A DNA stretch of 64,000 nucleotides from Streptomyces griseofuscus (lineage in GTDB: Bacteria; Actinomycetota; Actinomycetes; Streptomycetales; Streptomycetaceae). Below the pieces are notes generated by a model. The model saw nothing but the letters and a program-made list of their open reading frames with translations. It made no database searches and had not been told where the DNA came from. Positions 1 through 9,590 of the stretch are shown here, piece after piece (within the stretch, counting starts at the first letter, position 1; each line of letters starts with the position of its first letter). The translations under genes were made by a program, and so were the position numbers. The stretch is taken from assembly GCF_014673495.1 (NCBI RefSeq), contig NZ_CP051006.1:7377001-7441000 (forward strand), written 5' to 3'.

Positions 1-627
1 CTGATGAACCGGTTCGGCTCCGCGGCGGTGGTCGCGGCGGGCGCCATCACGTTGTGCGCCGGGTGCACCGGGTTCGCGCTGCTCGATCTCCACACCGGCA
101 TCTGGGTCTTCATTGTGCTGCAGTTCGTCTCCGGCCTGGGGTTCGGTGCGACTCTGGCGCCCTCGATGACGGCAGCGCTGTCGGTGGTGCCGAAGGCGCG
201 GTCCGGCGCCGGATCGGCCCTCGCCAACACGTTCCGGCAGTTGGGAACGGCGCTCGGCGTGGCCGTGCTCGGGTCGTTGCTGGGGACGATATACCGCAAC
301 CAGTTGGGCGACCGTATCGAAATCCTGCCCCAGCAGGCGCGCGGCGAGGCCGGCAATTCCATCGGATCGACCCTGCTCGCGGTCGAGCGGGCACGCGCCG
401 GAGGCGACGGGTCCGGTCCCGCTGAACTATCCCGGTTCGCGCGCCGGGCCGCGGAACTGGTCACCGCGGCACAGGACTCCTTCCTCGTCGCGATGCGGGT
501 GACGATGGTGGTCAGTGCCGGCGTGGCGTTGCTGGCAGCGGCGGCCGCGATGCTGTGGCTGCCGAGGCGGGAACCGCGGGAACCGTCATCGGCCCGGAAG
601 GCCGACGTGTCCGTGGGGTCGAGGTAG
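1..627 (+). CDS. MFS transporter, DHA2-like, C-terminal part (5' truncated by window edge)
   Basis: The reading frame is open from base 1, so only the last 208 or so residues are seen. It reads as the C-terminal half of a 14-TM drug:H+ antiporter: hydrophobic segments near residues 10-50, a loop with the motif GSALANTFRQLGTALG that is typical of the DHA2/EmrB family, and a final membrane helix near residues 165-188 ending in a basic tail. The role would be proton-driven efflux of a small hydrophobic compound at the cytoplasmic membrane. The ATG at base 4 is not taken as the real start because the fold would lack its N-terminal half. The hydrolase gene begins 9 bp after the stop, which suggests one transcript. 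Confidence 0.8.
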   Translation: MMNRFGSAAVVAAGAITLCAGCTGFALLDLHTGIWVFIVLQFVSGLGFGATLAPSMTAALSVVPKARSGAGSALANTFRQLGTALGVAVLGSLLGTIYRNQLGDRIEILPQQARGEAGNSIGSTLLAVERARAGGDGSGPAELSRFARRAAELVTAAQDSFLVAMRVTMVVSAGVALLAAAAAMLWLPRREPREPSSARKADVSVGSR

Positions 628-635
628 CACCGCCC

Positions 636-1433
636 GTGGCCACCGGACAGTCGACCGAGCCCGCCGTCTCGCGGTCCCACGCGCCGTTGTTCGTCCGGAA
701 GACGGGGGCGGGCCCGCCCGTCGTGCTCGTGCACGGCGGACTTCCCGCTCGCCACGCCTGGGCCCGCCAGCAGGAACTCGCAGCCCGGTGGTCGTTGATG
801 ATCCCGAGCCGCCGGGGCTTTTCACCGAGTCCCCCTGCGCCGCGGCAGGATTTCCTCGTGGACGCCGAAGACATGGCGGCGCTCGTCGCCGGCATTCCTG
901 GTGGCGCGCATTTCGTCGGGTTCTCTTACGGCGGATTGGGGATGTGTGTGGCAGCCGGTCTGCAGCCGTCCCGGGTCCGGTCCCTGACGTTGATCGAGGT
1001 GCCGTTGTGGAGCGCCGCCGGCGCGGACGAATCGGTGCGGAGGCTGGCGGAGGTCGCCGATCGATTCGCCGAGGGGCATCGTGACGCCCGGACCGAACGC
1101 GAGTTCCTGTCCGTGGCCGGCCTCGATCGTCAGTCTCTCGATACCCGGGACGACGACATGCTTCAGGCGATCGAGCTGGCGCGTGATTTTCGCTCCCCGG
1201 GCGAGGCGAGCCCGCGGTTCGGAAGGATCGTCGAGGCCGGCATACCTGTGCTCGTCGTCTCGGGCGGCCACGCACCGGCGATCGAGGTCGTGTGCGATGC
1301 CGTCGCCGCCCGGACCGGCGCGCAGCGGATCTGCGTCACCGGAGCCGGCCACGCGGTCCAGCGCGCGCCCGGCTTCAATCCGATGCTGGAGGCATTTCTG
1401 ACCGCGGCGGAACACCGTGCGTCCCACCTGTGA
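636..1433 (+). CDS. alpha/beta hydrolase
   Basis: A 265-residue alpha/beta hydrolase fold protein, probably cytoplasmic; substrate unknown. Visible are the oxyanion-loop motif VLVHGG, the nucleophile elbow GFSYGG (serine in GxSxG) and a C-terminal GAGHA that supplies the catalytic histidine. The GTG at 636 is chosen because it follows the MFS stop by a few bases and has GAGG at 621-624; an in-frame ATG at 555 would overlap the transporter by 70 bp. Linkage with an exporter and a nearby SARP regulator fits a small specialised-metabolite or detoxification unit, but that is inference. Confidence 0.8.
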   Translation: MATGQSTEPAVSRSHAPLFVRKTGAGPPVVLVHGGLPARHAWARQQELAARWSLMIPSRRGFSPSPPAPRQDFLVDAEDMAALVAGIPGGAHFVGFSYGGLGMCVAAGLQPSRVRSLTLIEVPLWSAAGADESVRRLAEVADRFAEGHRDARTEREFLSVAGLDRQSLDTRDDDMLQAIELARDFRSPGEASPRFGRIVEAGIPVLVVSGGHAPAIEVVCDAVAARTGAQRICVTGAGHAVQRAPGFNPMLEAFLTAAEHRASHL

Positions 1434-1479
1434 GGCCGGGGGCCGGGCCGTCCGGCGGACCCGCCATCCGCGGCGCTCC

Positions 1480-1689
1480 TCAGCTCACGTGGGCCTCACC
1501 GCCGGGGACGTGGTCGCGCTGCGGCGGCCCGAACGGGAGGTGCTGCACGTCGAGGTAGCCGAGCGTGAGCGACTCGCCGGCCTGATGATCCAGACTCTGG
1601 AAGAGCTCCATGGCTTGGACGAGGCGCTGCACCGCCCGCCGGTGGCGTGTCTCCGCCCCGTGGACTTGGCCGAGCAAGCTCAGCTTCGA
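1480..1689 (-). pseudogene. Orphaned TPR-like 3' tail of the SARP gene
   Basis: Directly after the SARP stop codon (TGA at 1692-1690) the same reading frame continues to a stop near 1480. It encodes TPR-like sequence, with pieces such as HRRAVQRLVQAMELFQSLD and AGESLTLGYLDVQHL, which resembles the tetratricopeptide region that follows the NB-ARC domain in AfsR-type regulators. The simplest reading is that one nonsense mutation separated this tail from the main gene. The tail is also short for a TPR domain, so a deletion may have occurred as well. It is unlikely to be translated separately: the first start-like codon (TTG at 1677) has no clear ribosome site. Confidence 0.6.
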
Positions 1690-3804
1690 TCAGCGATTCC
1701 CCGCAGACTGGAGATGTTCCCAGTGATCCGTCAGCACGCGGAGACGCTGGAGAAGCTCGCAGAAAGTCGTCAGGTCGAGGCCGTCAGCGTCTTCGGCGCC
1801 GACGCCGTGGTGGAGCATGTTCATCAGCAGCTGGAGCTGGTCACCGAACCACTGCTGAGCGGTTTCTCCGCAGGAGAACGGATTAGGGCGAGCCAGGGTA
1901 CCGGTGGCGTCCTCGGGCAGCAGGACATCGCTCACGAGCTGGAGCTGGCTGATCTCGTGCCGGAAGAGACGGTGCAGTGCCCTGCTCGAGAGCGCCATGT
2001 CGGCTGTATTGCGAGACAGTCCTTGGGCGTACTCGCGCAGTAGGGTGTGGAAGGCGTAGCGGCCCGGGGCAGGCGAGCTCAGCATATTGACGTCCACCAA
2101 CGTCTCCAGGTCCTGGCTGACCCTCGACGCCGAGTCGCCGAGAACGATTCCCGCGGTGGTCAGCGTGAAGTCGTCGACGTCCAGGTTGGACAGCAGCTTG
2201 AAGAGGGTTTGCTGGCGCTCGGAGAGCATTGCGTAGCGCTCGTCGAAGCTGCTTCGGACTTCGAGGCCGCTCAGGTGCCACTGGTCGACATCGGCCCGGT
2301 CCCGCTGGAGGCTGCTGATGAGATCCACCAGGCGCCAATGAGGACGGGCGGCCAGCTTCGCAGCGACCGATTGCAGGGCCAGGGGCAGCCCACCGCAGAA
2401 ATCGATCAGTGCCGCAGCGGCCTCCGGTTCGGCCAGGAGGCGATCACGCCCGATGCTCTTGGCCACCAGAGCCAGACTCTCATCGGGAGGCAGCATGGCG
2501 AGTTCGACGTTGTACGCGCCGGGCAGGGCAGTGAGCCGGCCCCAGCTGGCGATGAGCACGGCGTTTCCCGGTTCCGCAGGGACCAGGTCCCGGACATCCA
2601 TCGTGTCGGCCGGGTTGTCGAGCACCACCAGGAAATGCCGGCCCGCGAACAGCGATCGGCAAAGACGTTTTTGCAACACAGGGTGCACCGGCAATTCGAG
2701 TCCCGCGGGCGCCAATGCCTGAAGGAAGGATTTCAGAGCCGCGTGTGTCCTGGACGCATCGCCGCCCAGGTCGGCGTACAGAACGCCGTCCTTGAACTCC
2801 TGGCTCAGCCGGTGCGTCACATGGGCCACAAGAGTACTCGCGCCGGCCCCGGGCGGCCCGGACACCGTGACCAGGGGAACGTCATGGCGATTGTCGGTCA
2901 ACCTGCCGACGATGTCCTCGATCTGTGACGCCTGGCCCGTGAAGTGGGGAGGAGCCGGCGGCAACGGGTTCGGCGTGAATTCTCCGGCCGACTGCGTGTC
3001 GCCGCTCATGGCGGTGACCTGAGGCGAGCCCGGTATCTGTGGTTCGTCGTCGGTGGGCGGCGAGCTTCCCGGTGTCAGAATGTGATGGTAGAGACGCTGC
3101 AGGGGCGGGCTGGGATCGGATCCCAACTCGTCGGCCAGTGTCTCCCTGAGTCGCTGGTAGGCGTGGAGCGCCTCTGCCGAGCGTCCCGTCTCTGCCAGCG
3201 CGTTTATCAGGTGTTTCCAGGACTGTTCCCGCAGCGGGTGTTCCGCCGTCAGCCTTTGCAGCTCGGCGACGGCAACCGCACCATTGCCGATCCGGATGCA
3301 GGATTCCGCCCACAGTTCGATCGTCTGCAGCCGGGTCTCCTGGAGGCGATGGCACTCGCTGTGCCGCAAGGATTCCGACGGCACATCGGCCAGGGTTTCA
3401 CCTCGCCACAAGCGCAAGGCATTCGTGAGGGTGTCGGATGCGAGCTCCCAGTTCTCGTGAGCCGCTGCCTGACGGCCTGCGGCGCTGAGCATGAGGAATC
3501 TTCGGAGGTCGATTTCGTCGTCGGCCACCGAAATCAGGTAGCCGGTGGGCAGCGTCCGGATTCTCTTGGCCGAGTCCGGGCCGAGTTTCTTTCGCAGTCG
3601 CATGACGTAGCTCGACAGCGTGGCGCGGGCCTTGGCCGCGGGCCGGCCGTCCCACACGGTCTCCAAGAGGTCGGTCGCGGGGACCAAAGTGTTGTGCTTG
3701 AGGAGTAGGCTCGCGAGCAGTATGCGAAGTCGCGTGCTCGAAATGACCAGTTCCTCTCCACGGTCGTCGCGAACGAGTAAGGGGCCGAGAATTCCGAACT
3801 CCAT
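1690..3804 (-). CDS. SARP-family regulator (wHTH-BTAD-NB-ARC), C-terminally truncated
   Basis: A 704-residue AfsR/DnrI/RedD-type activator. Order of domains: OmpR-like winged helix (about 15-95), bacterial transcriptional activation domain (about 100-245), Pro/Ser linker, then an NB-ARC/STAND ATPase module (about 290-590). SARPs bind direct heptamer repeats and recruit RNA polymerase at specialised-metabolite promoters. Oddities: codon 9 is TTA (bases 3780-3778), implying dependence on the bldA leucine tRNA; the Walker A loop reads GPPGAGAST (316-324) with Ala where Lys is expected; and the frame ends at a TGA beyond which TPR-like sequence continues. Start ATG 3804 has GGGGGAAG upstream. DNA binding is probably intact, while the ATP switch is doubtful. 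Confidence 0.88.
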   Translation of the reverse strand: MEFGILGPLLVRDDRGEELVISSTRLRILLASLLLKHNTLVPATDLLETVWDGRPAAKARATLSSYVMRLRKKLGPDSAKRIRTLPTGYLISVADDEIDLRRFLMLSAAGRQAAAHENWELASDTLTNALRLWRGETLADVPSESLRHSECHRLQETRLQTIELWAESCIRIGNGAVAVAELQRLTAEHPLREQSWKHLINALAETGRSAEALHAYQRLRETLADELGSDPSPPLQRLYHHILTPGSSPPTDDEPQIPGSPQVTAMSGDTQSAGEFTPNPLPPAPPHFTGQASQIEDIVGRLTDNRHDVPLVTVSGPPGAGASTLVAHVTHRLSQEFKDGVLYADLGGDASRTHAALKSFLQALAPAGLELPVHPVLQKRLCRSLFAGRHFLVVLDNPADTMDVRDLVPAEPGNAVLIASWGRLTALPGAYNVELAMLPPDESLALVAKSIGRDRLLAEPEAAAALIDFCGGLPLALQSVAAKLAARPHWRLVDLISSLQRDRADVDQWHLSGLEVRSSFDERYAMLSERQQTLFKLLSNLDVDDFTLTTAGIVLGDSASRVSQDLETLVDVNMLSSPAPGRYAFHTLLREYAQGLSRNTADMALSSRALHRLFRHEISQLQLVSDVLLPEDATGTLARPNPFSCGETAQQWFGDQLQLLMNMLHHGVGAEDADGLDLTTFCELLQRLRVLTDHWEHLQSAGNR

Positions 3805-4749
3805 GATGGACTTCCCCCGTATTGATATGTGCTTGTGACTCCGATGGGATCAGCTTGCGTTGCATTGACGAGGTTGCCTGACGTCGGCCGTGACGCCGGA
3901 TCTGCGCCGCAATCTCGCCGGCGGTCGCGGTTCGAGGGAGGGGGCGGCGGCGTCGGCGTTCCACGAGTCGGTGCCTTCGAGCGGGGCGCGGCACCGTATC
4001 GCCTGCGTGATCTGGATGCCGAAGCGGACCTCAGTCGGGTTGAGTCAGGACGAGTCGACGGGGGTGCGGCGCACGTGCGTGTCCTACGCCGGCCACTCCT
4101 TCGCCTCCGGTGCGGTATGCGTGGACCAGTTTCCCCTTCACAGGAAGCCTGGCCGGTACGCGGCTTCATCACCTTCTTCGGGAACGCAAAGAAGCTCGCT
4201 CGATTCCGGTTCGGCTACGTCGCCCGATCACTTCGCCGTTGTCGACGTTGACAGGGGCGCACAGGTTCGCGGTCCGAAGGGTGGTGCCGGGCCATACCTC
4301 TCGACTGCCCGCCACCTTGGTGATTCAGCCATCTTTTTCGATCTCCAGACCGGCGATCCACACCGCAAAAGCTGACGTCAATGGGTCAGGACGTGCTAGA
4401 GCCTCGGTACGGTCAACGGCACGTCATGACATCGAATCTTCGACAAAGTAGCACGCGTGATCCGGGGCTTTCAACGGCGATGCGGACGGGCATATGACGG
4501 GCCGGAGGCTCTCGCCGGAAGGGATCTGAAGAACAAGATACCCTGGAGGCAAGAGTTTTTTTGGCCGTTTATGCGGCGCGGTGAGGTCGGATGCCGAGCG
4601 GGAAACCACGGGCCCCGCGGGCCGCTGTACGCCGCAGGAAACCTCCCTCTCTCTCGTGTGGCGGTGAGCCAACGATCAATTTCCGCGGTCTTGCCGATCA
4701 TCTATGCGTGTATCGAAAGTGGATCTCGGCCGTGAGACGATCTTGATTC
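3805..4749. other. 945-bp region without a convincing gene
   Basis: Between the SARP start and the transposase remnant no frame on either strand shows the expected third-position G/C bias or a recognisable domain. The first 100 bp would hold the SARP promoter. Parts (about 4230-4480 and 4520-4720) are visibly lower in G+C than the surrounding genes, for example a run of T at 4556-4562. This fits decayed or transferred DNA at the edge of a mobile element. Short open frames here (for example 3829-4251 and 3890-4375) were judged spurious. Confidence 0.5.
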
Positions 4750-5357
4750 GTGGCGGGCGGAGACCTGACGAACCAGCAATGGACGGTGCCGGAGCCGTTG
4801 TTGCCGAAGGGTAAGAAGTCCGGTCGGCCGCCGACATGGAGTCGGCGGCAACTGATCGACGTCATACGCTTCCGGGTCCATGCCCAGGCGGACGCCAAGG
4901 ATCTGATCACTTGGGACATCAACGTCGACTCCACCGTCGTCCGTGCCCCACCAGCACGCTGCAGGGGCACGGAAAAGGGGGACCTGTAGAAGGAACCGCC
5001 CGGTGGTGCCGTCGCCGAACCTGCGGACCATGGGCTCGCACGCTCGCGGCGGCCTGACCACCAAGCTGCACTTGGCTGTGGAGCAACGACAGAAGCCCAT
5101 GTCAATCGTCGTCACGGCGGGCAGCGGGGCGACTCCCCGCAGTTCGAGGCCGTCCTGGGCCGTGTCCGGGTTCCCCGGCTGGGGCCGGGCAGGCCACGCA
5201 CCCGGCCCAGGCGGGTTCGCGCGGACAAGGCGTACGCTTCCCGCAAGAAACGGGGGCTCTCAAGGCGGCCGACCGCCGAAGTTCGCCCCGGTCGACTACC
5301 GCGAGCGCCATGCGGTGGAATGCGGCATCAATCGCCTCAAGAGGCACCGAGCGGTTG
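4750..5357 (+). pseudogene. IS5-family transposase remnant (internal deletion, frameshift)
   Basis: The first frame (GTG at 4750) begins with GDLTNQQW and LLPKGKKSGRPPTW, the usual N-terminus of actinobacterial IS5-type DDE transposases. It then jumps from the RQLIDVIRFR region straight to ADAKDLITWDINVDSTV, so roughly 50 residues are missing. The frame stops near 4989, while matching sequence (HQHAAGARKRGTCRRNRP) continues in another frame from 4943. The C-terminal catalytic-Glu motif ERHAVECGINRLKRHRAVA is still present at about 5300-5357, where the similarity ends abruptly. It cannot encode a working transposase. No terminal inverted repeats were identified. Confidence 0.75.
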
Positions 5358-5809
5358 CCGTTCCCAATCCAGCCCAGGTGCTTCGGCTGCTCGAGGCCGT
5401 TGCTCGCCAGCGGGGGCGGGGTCCTCATTTTGAAGCATTCTTCGGTTGCATGTACTTCGCGGCCTGGCAAGGAGCGGACCGACGACGGTGGGGTGTACGA
5501 GGTGCACTAGCTCAAGCGTCGCGCGGCAAGTGGGCGCGGGCCCGGCAATACGCCCTGACCCGTACTGAGCGCACTTCTCGCTTGGCCGAGCGGCCTTACG
5601 ATCTCCGTCATGCCGGGATCTCGTTCTGGCTCTACTCCGGAGTGGACCCTGCCGAGTGCGCCCGCCGCGCCGGCCAGAGCGTCGAGGTCCTCTTCCGCCA
5701 CTACGCGAGGTTCCTTGACGGCTTTCGAGAGCAGGCGAACCGTCTCATCGAGCAGTCCATGAACGAGTGGCGGCGCGTCAGCCAGGGTGACGTGCCCGAG
5801 GGCGGTTGA
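5358..5809 (+). pseudogene. Tyrosine recombinase (integrase) remnant fused to the transposase tail
   Basis: From about 5358 the frame that carried transposase sequence reads as an integrase: VPNPAQVLRLLEAV, then FFGCMYFAAW, and finally PYDLRHAGISFWLYSGVDP with a C-terminal RHYARF that holds the catalytic tyrosine. The block containing the first catalytic Arg is missing after FAAW. A neighbouring frame carries TDDGGVYEVH (to 5508) followed by TAG where integrases usually have Gln, then LKRR, and the original frame resumes at RGKWARARQ. So there is at least one deletion, one nonsense change and a frameshift. The element was probably an integrative (pSAM2/ICE-like) or phage-type module; no attachment site or tRNA is adjacent. 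Confidence 0.72.
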
Positions 5810-5824
5810 GAGCGGGTTGCATGA

Positions 5825-5862
5825 AGGGCGCCAGACGGGTGAAATCCCAGGTCAGGCGCCCT
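5825..5862. terminator. Hairpin between integrase remnant and aldehyde dehydrogenase
   Basis: Arms AGGGCGCC (5825-5832) and GGCGCCCT (5855-5862) are exact reverse complements with a 22-base loop. It lies in the 64-bp gap between two converging reading frames, so it could terminate transcription from both sides, most usefully the aldehyde dehydrogenase gene on the minus strand. Confidence 0.6.
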
Positions 5863-5873
5863 TTCCCGTGTGT

Positions 5874-7397
<1,524 letters not shown>

Positions 7398-7453
7398 CCT
7401 GGTGTGCCTCCTGGTGCAGCGCTGCCCGCCCTTGGGCAGCTCTCGGCGCGAGG

Positions 7454-8746
7454 CTAGGCGCGCGGACGTTGCAAGTACGTTGCGCCCGCCGCCCACCCCC
7501 CTGCCCGCGCGGCCGGTACCGCCAACTCCGTCTCCAGCGCGGCCAGTCGGGACCGCACCGACGCCGTCGGGCGTACCGTCGCGAGCGCCCGCCACACCTC
7601 GATGTCGTCCTCGCCCCATGGCGCGTGCGCCCAGTCGGCCAGCAGGTCGGGATCGCGCTGCGCGACCAGCGCCGTCCGCAGCCCGCGCGCGAGCCGGTCC
7701 CGCAGCCGTACGATCGCCGGGGCCTGCGAACCGGGCAGCAGCGGACCGGCGTACGCCTGCGCCGCCGCGGTGAGCGCCCCCGACGCCAGCCGCCGCTCCA
7801 CCACGGTCGCGTCCGCCTCGACCGCGGCCGTCAGCCGGTACGGCCGCGAGTCCAGCAGCCCCGGCCCCAACGACCGCCGCAACCGCGCCAATTCCGCCCG
7901 CAACGTCACCGGGGTCACGGACTCGTCCGCGTACAGCGCGCACAGCAACGCGTCGCCCGTCAGCCCCTCGGGATGCCGTGACAACAGCAGCACGATCTCA
8001 CTGTGCCGACGGCTCAGCCTCATCCGCCTTCCCTGGACGGTGAGTTCGGCCTCGTCCCGGCCCAGCGCGCGCAGCGTCGGTGTGTCCGCGGCACACCGCG
8101 GCGGAGCGAGCAGCGCCAACTGGGCCTCCGCCGCCCGCGCCACGGCCTGCACGAACCCCAGGCTGTGCGGATGCGCCAAGCCGTCCCCACCGGTGACGTC
8201 CACAGCGCCCAGCACCCGCCCGGTGCGCGGATCGTGCACCGGAGCGGCCACGCACGTCCAGGGTTGCACCCGCCGGGTGAAGTGCTCCGCCGCGAACACC
8301 TGCACCGGCCGGTCCAGCGCCACGGCGGTCCCCGGCGCGTTGGTGCCCACCGCGGCCTCCGACCAGCGCGCCCCCGGCACGAAGTTCATCGCGTCGGCCC
8401 GCCGCCGCGCAGCCGGGTGCCCCTCGACCCACAGCAGCCTGCCCTGCGCGTCGCACACCGCGAGCAACTGCTCGTCCTCGGCGGCGAATGTGCCCAGCAG
8501 CTCCCGGAACAGCGGCATCAGCCGGGCCAGCGGATGCTCCGCCCGATAGGCACCGAGATCGCTGTCGGACAACTCCACGCACGCCGTGCCGTCCGGTACG
8601 ACACCGGCCCGCGCGCTGCGCCGCCACGACTCCGCCACCACCGACCGCACCGGGCGCGGCACCGCGCCCACCGTGGTGAACGTCTCGTGCGCGCGGCGCA
8701 GCACCCGGACCCGCTCGGCGGGATCGGCCCCCGGCTCCAGGGCCAC
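7454..8746 (-). CDS. GAF-domain transcriptional regulator with C-terminal winged helix
   Basis: About 430 residues. The N-terminal part (VRVLRRAHETF, VVAESWRRSARAGV) matches AcoR-type activators, followed by a GAF sensor domain (about 75-225, with FVPGARWSEAAVGTNAPGTA). There is no sigma-54 AAA+ module. Instead the C-terminus (about 245-340) resembles an OmpR/SARP-type winged helix: SRRHSEIVLLLSRHPEGL then a TLRAELARLRRSLG helix. Such one-component regulators are common beside aldehyde dehydrogenases in actinomycetes. The GTG at 8746 is preferred since it gives the expected short N-terminus; the frame stays open to 9163 without another good start. An inverted repeat AACCGG/CCGGTT at 8834-8852 lies upstream and may be an operator. 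Confidence 0.8.
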   Translation of the reverse strand: MALEPGADPAERVRVLRRAHETFTTVGAVPRPVRSVVAESWRRSARAGVVPDGTACVELSDSDLGAYRAEHPLARLMPLFRELLGTFAAEDEQLLAVCDAQGRLLWVEGHPAARRRADAMNFVPGARWSEAAVGTNAPGTAVALDRPVQVFAAEHFTRRVQPWTCVAAPVHDPRTGRVLGAVDVTGGDGLAHPHSLGFVQAVARAAEAQLALLAPPRCAADTPTLRALGRDEAELTVQGRRMRLSRRHSEIVLLLSRHPEGLTGDALLCALYADESVTPVTLRAELARLRRSLGPGLLDSRPYRLTAAVEADATVVERRLASGALTAAAQAYAGPLLPGSQAPAIVRLRDRLARGLRTALVAQRDPDLLADWAHAPWGEDDIEVWRALATVRPTASVRSRLAALETELAVPAARAGGWAAGATYLQRPRA

Positions 8747-8870
8747 CCACGGATCGGTCAACTCGGCCTCCCCGGACGGTGTTACGGCGATGATCCGGCT
8801 GGGACCATCGTCACGTGCCGTGTCCGCGCAGACAACCGGTGTGACGCCGGTTCGGGATCTGTGACAGGCC

Positions 8871-9473
8871 CTAGGCGAAGTTGACGAGCCTGATGTAGCG
8901 GACCCAGTCCCAGTTGGGGCCGGGATCGGTGTGGTCGGTGCCGGGCACCTGGTAGTGGCCGATGATGTGCTCCCTGTCCTTGGGGATGCCGTATCTGTCG
9001 CAGATGGACGCGGTGAGCTTCGCCGACTGCTCGTAGAGGGCGTTGGTGAAGTAGGAGGGCTGATCCACCCAGCCCTCGTGCTCGATGCCGACGCTGCGGG
9101 TGTTGTAGCTCCAGTTGCCCGCGTGCCAGGCGATGTCGCTCTCGCGTACGCACTGGGCGACATGTCCGTCCGCCGACCGCACCACGTAGTGCGCGGTCAC
9201 CTGCTTCTCCGGGTTCTGGAAGATGGCCAGGGTGTTGGCGTACGTCTCCTGGGTCACATGGATGATGACCCGGTCGAGCGCGTAGGTGCCGGGCCGGCCG
9301 GAGGCCGTGTAGTTGGAGGTGCTGGCGGGCGTCCACTCGGCGGGCGGATAGTCGACGGAACCGCTCGCGCCGGCCTGCGGTTCGGGAAGCAGCGCGTACG
9401 GAACGGCGGCGAGCGCCGCGCCCTTCAGGATCCATCGTCTGCTCAGACGCGGCCTTTCCCGGTCCATGTCCAT
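8871..9473 (-). CDS. Tat-exported N-acetylmuramoyl-L-alanine amidase (amidase_2/PGRP type)
   Basis: A 200-residue peptidoglycan amidase that cleaves the bond between MurNAc and the L-Ala stem. The N-terminus has a twin-arginine signal (LSRRWILKGAALAA), so it is exported folded. The zinc ligands are visible as IIHVTQ (first His) and GTDHTDPG (C-terminal His, before NWDW); IEHEG is also conserved. It is essentially one catalytic domain with no cell-wall-binding module. It is a short relative of the amidase at 33454-35460. The stop lies only about 125 bp from the start of the GAF regulator, on the same strand; no shared function is evident. Confidence 0.9.
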   Translation of the reverse strand: MDMDRERPRLSRRWILKGAALAAVPYALLPEPQAGASGSVDYPPAEWTPASTSNYTASGRPGTYALDRVIIHVTQETYANTLAIFQNPEKQVTAHYVVRSADGHVAQCVRESDIAWHAGNWSYNTRSVGIEHEGWVDQPSYFTNALYEQSAKLTASICDRYGIPKDREHIIGHYQVPGTDHTDPGPNWDWVRYIRLVNFA

Positions 9474-9590
9474 CGTGGGATGCCTTTCTGGAGTGGGGGA
9501 GTCGGGGAGTGATGGGAGTACGGGCGGTGGTGCGCTTGGGGGTGGGGGTATCGGGCGTGCGCGGTGTGCGCGGTGTTCGGTGGCCGGGCG

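Noticed and set aside
1690..1692. TGA read as selenocysteine in the SARP
   Set aside because: No SECIS-like hairpin after the codon, and regulators of this family do not use selenocysteine. A nonsense change is simpler.
4943..5809. A genuine 288-residue new protein
   Set aside because: It is a composite of two known families with missing catalytic parts, so it is a remnant.
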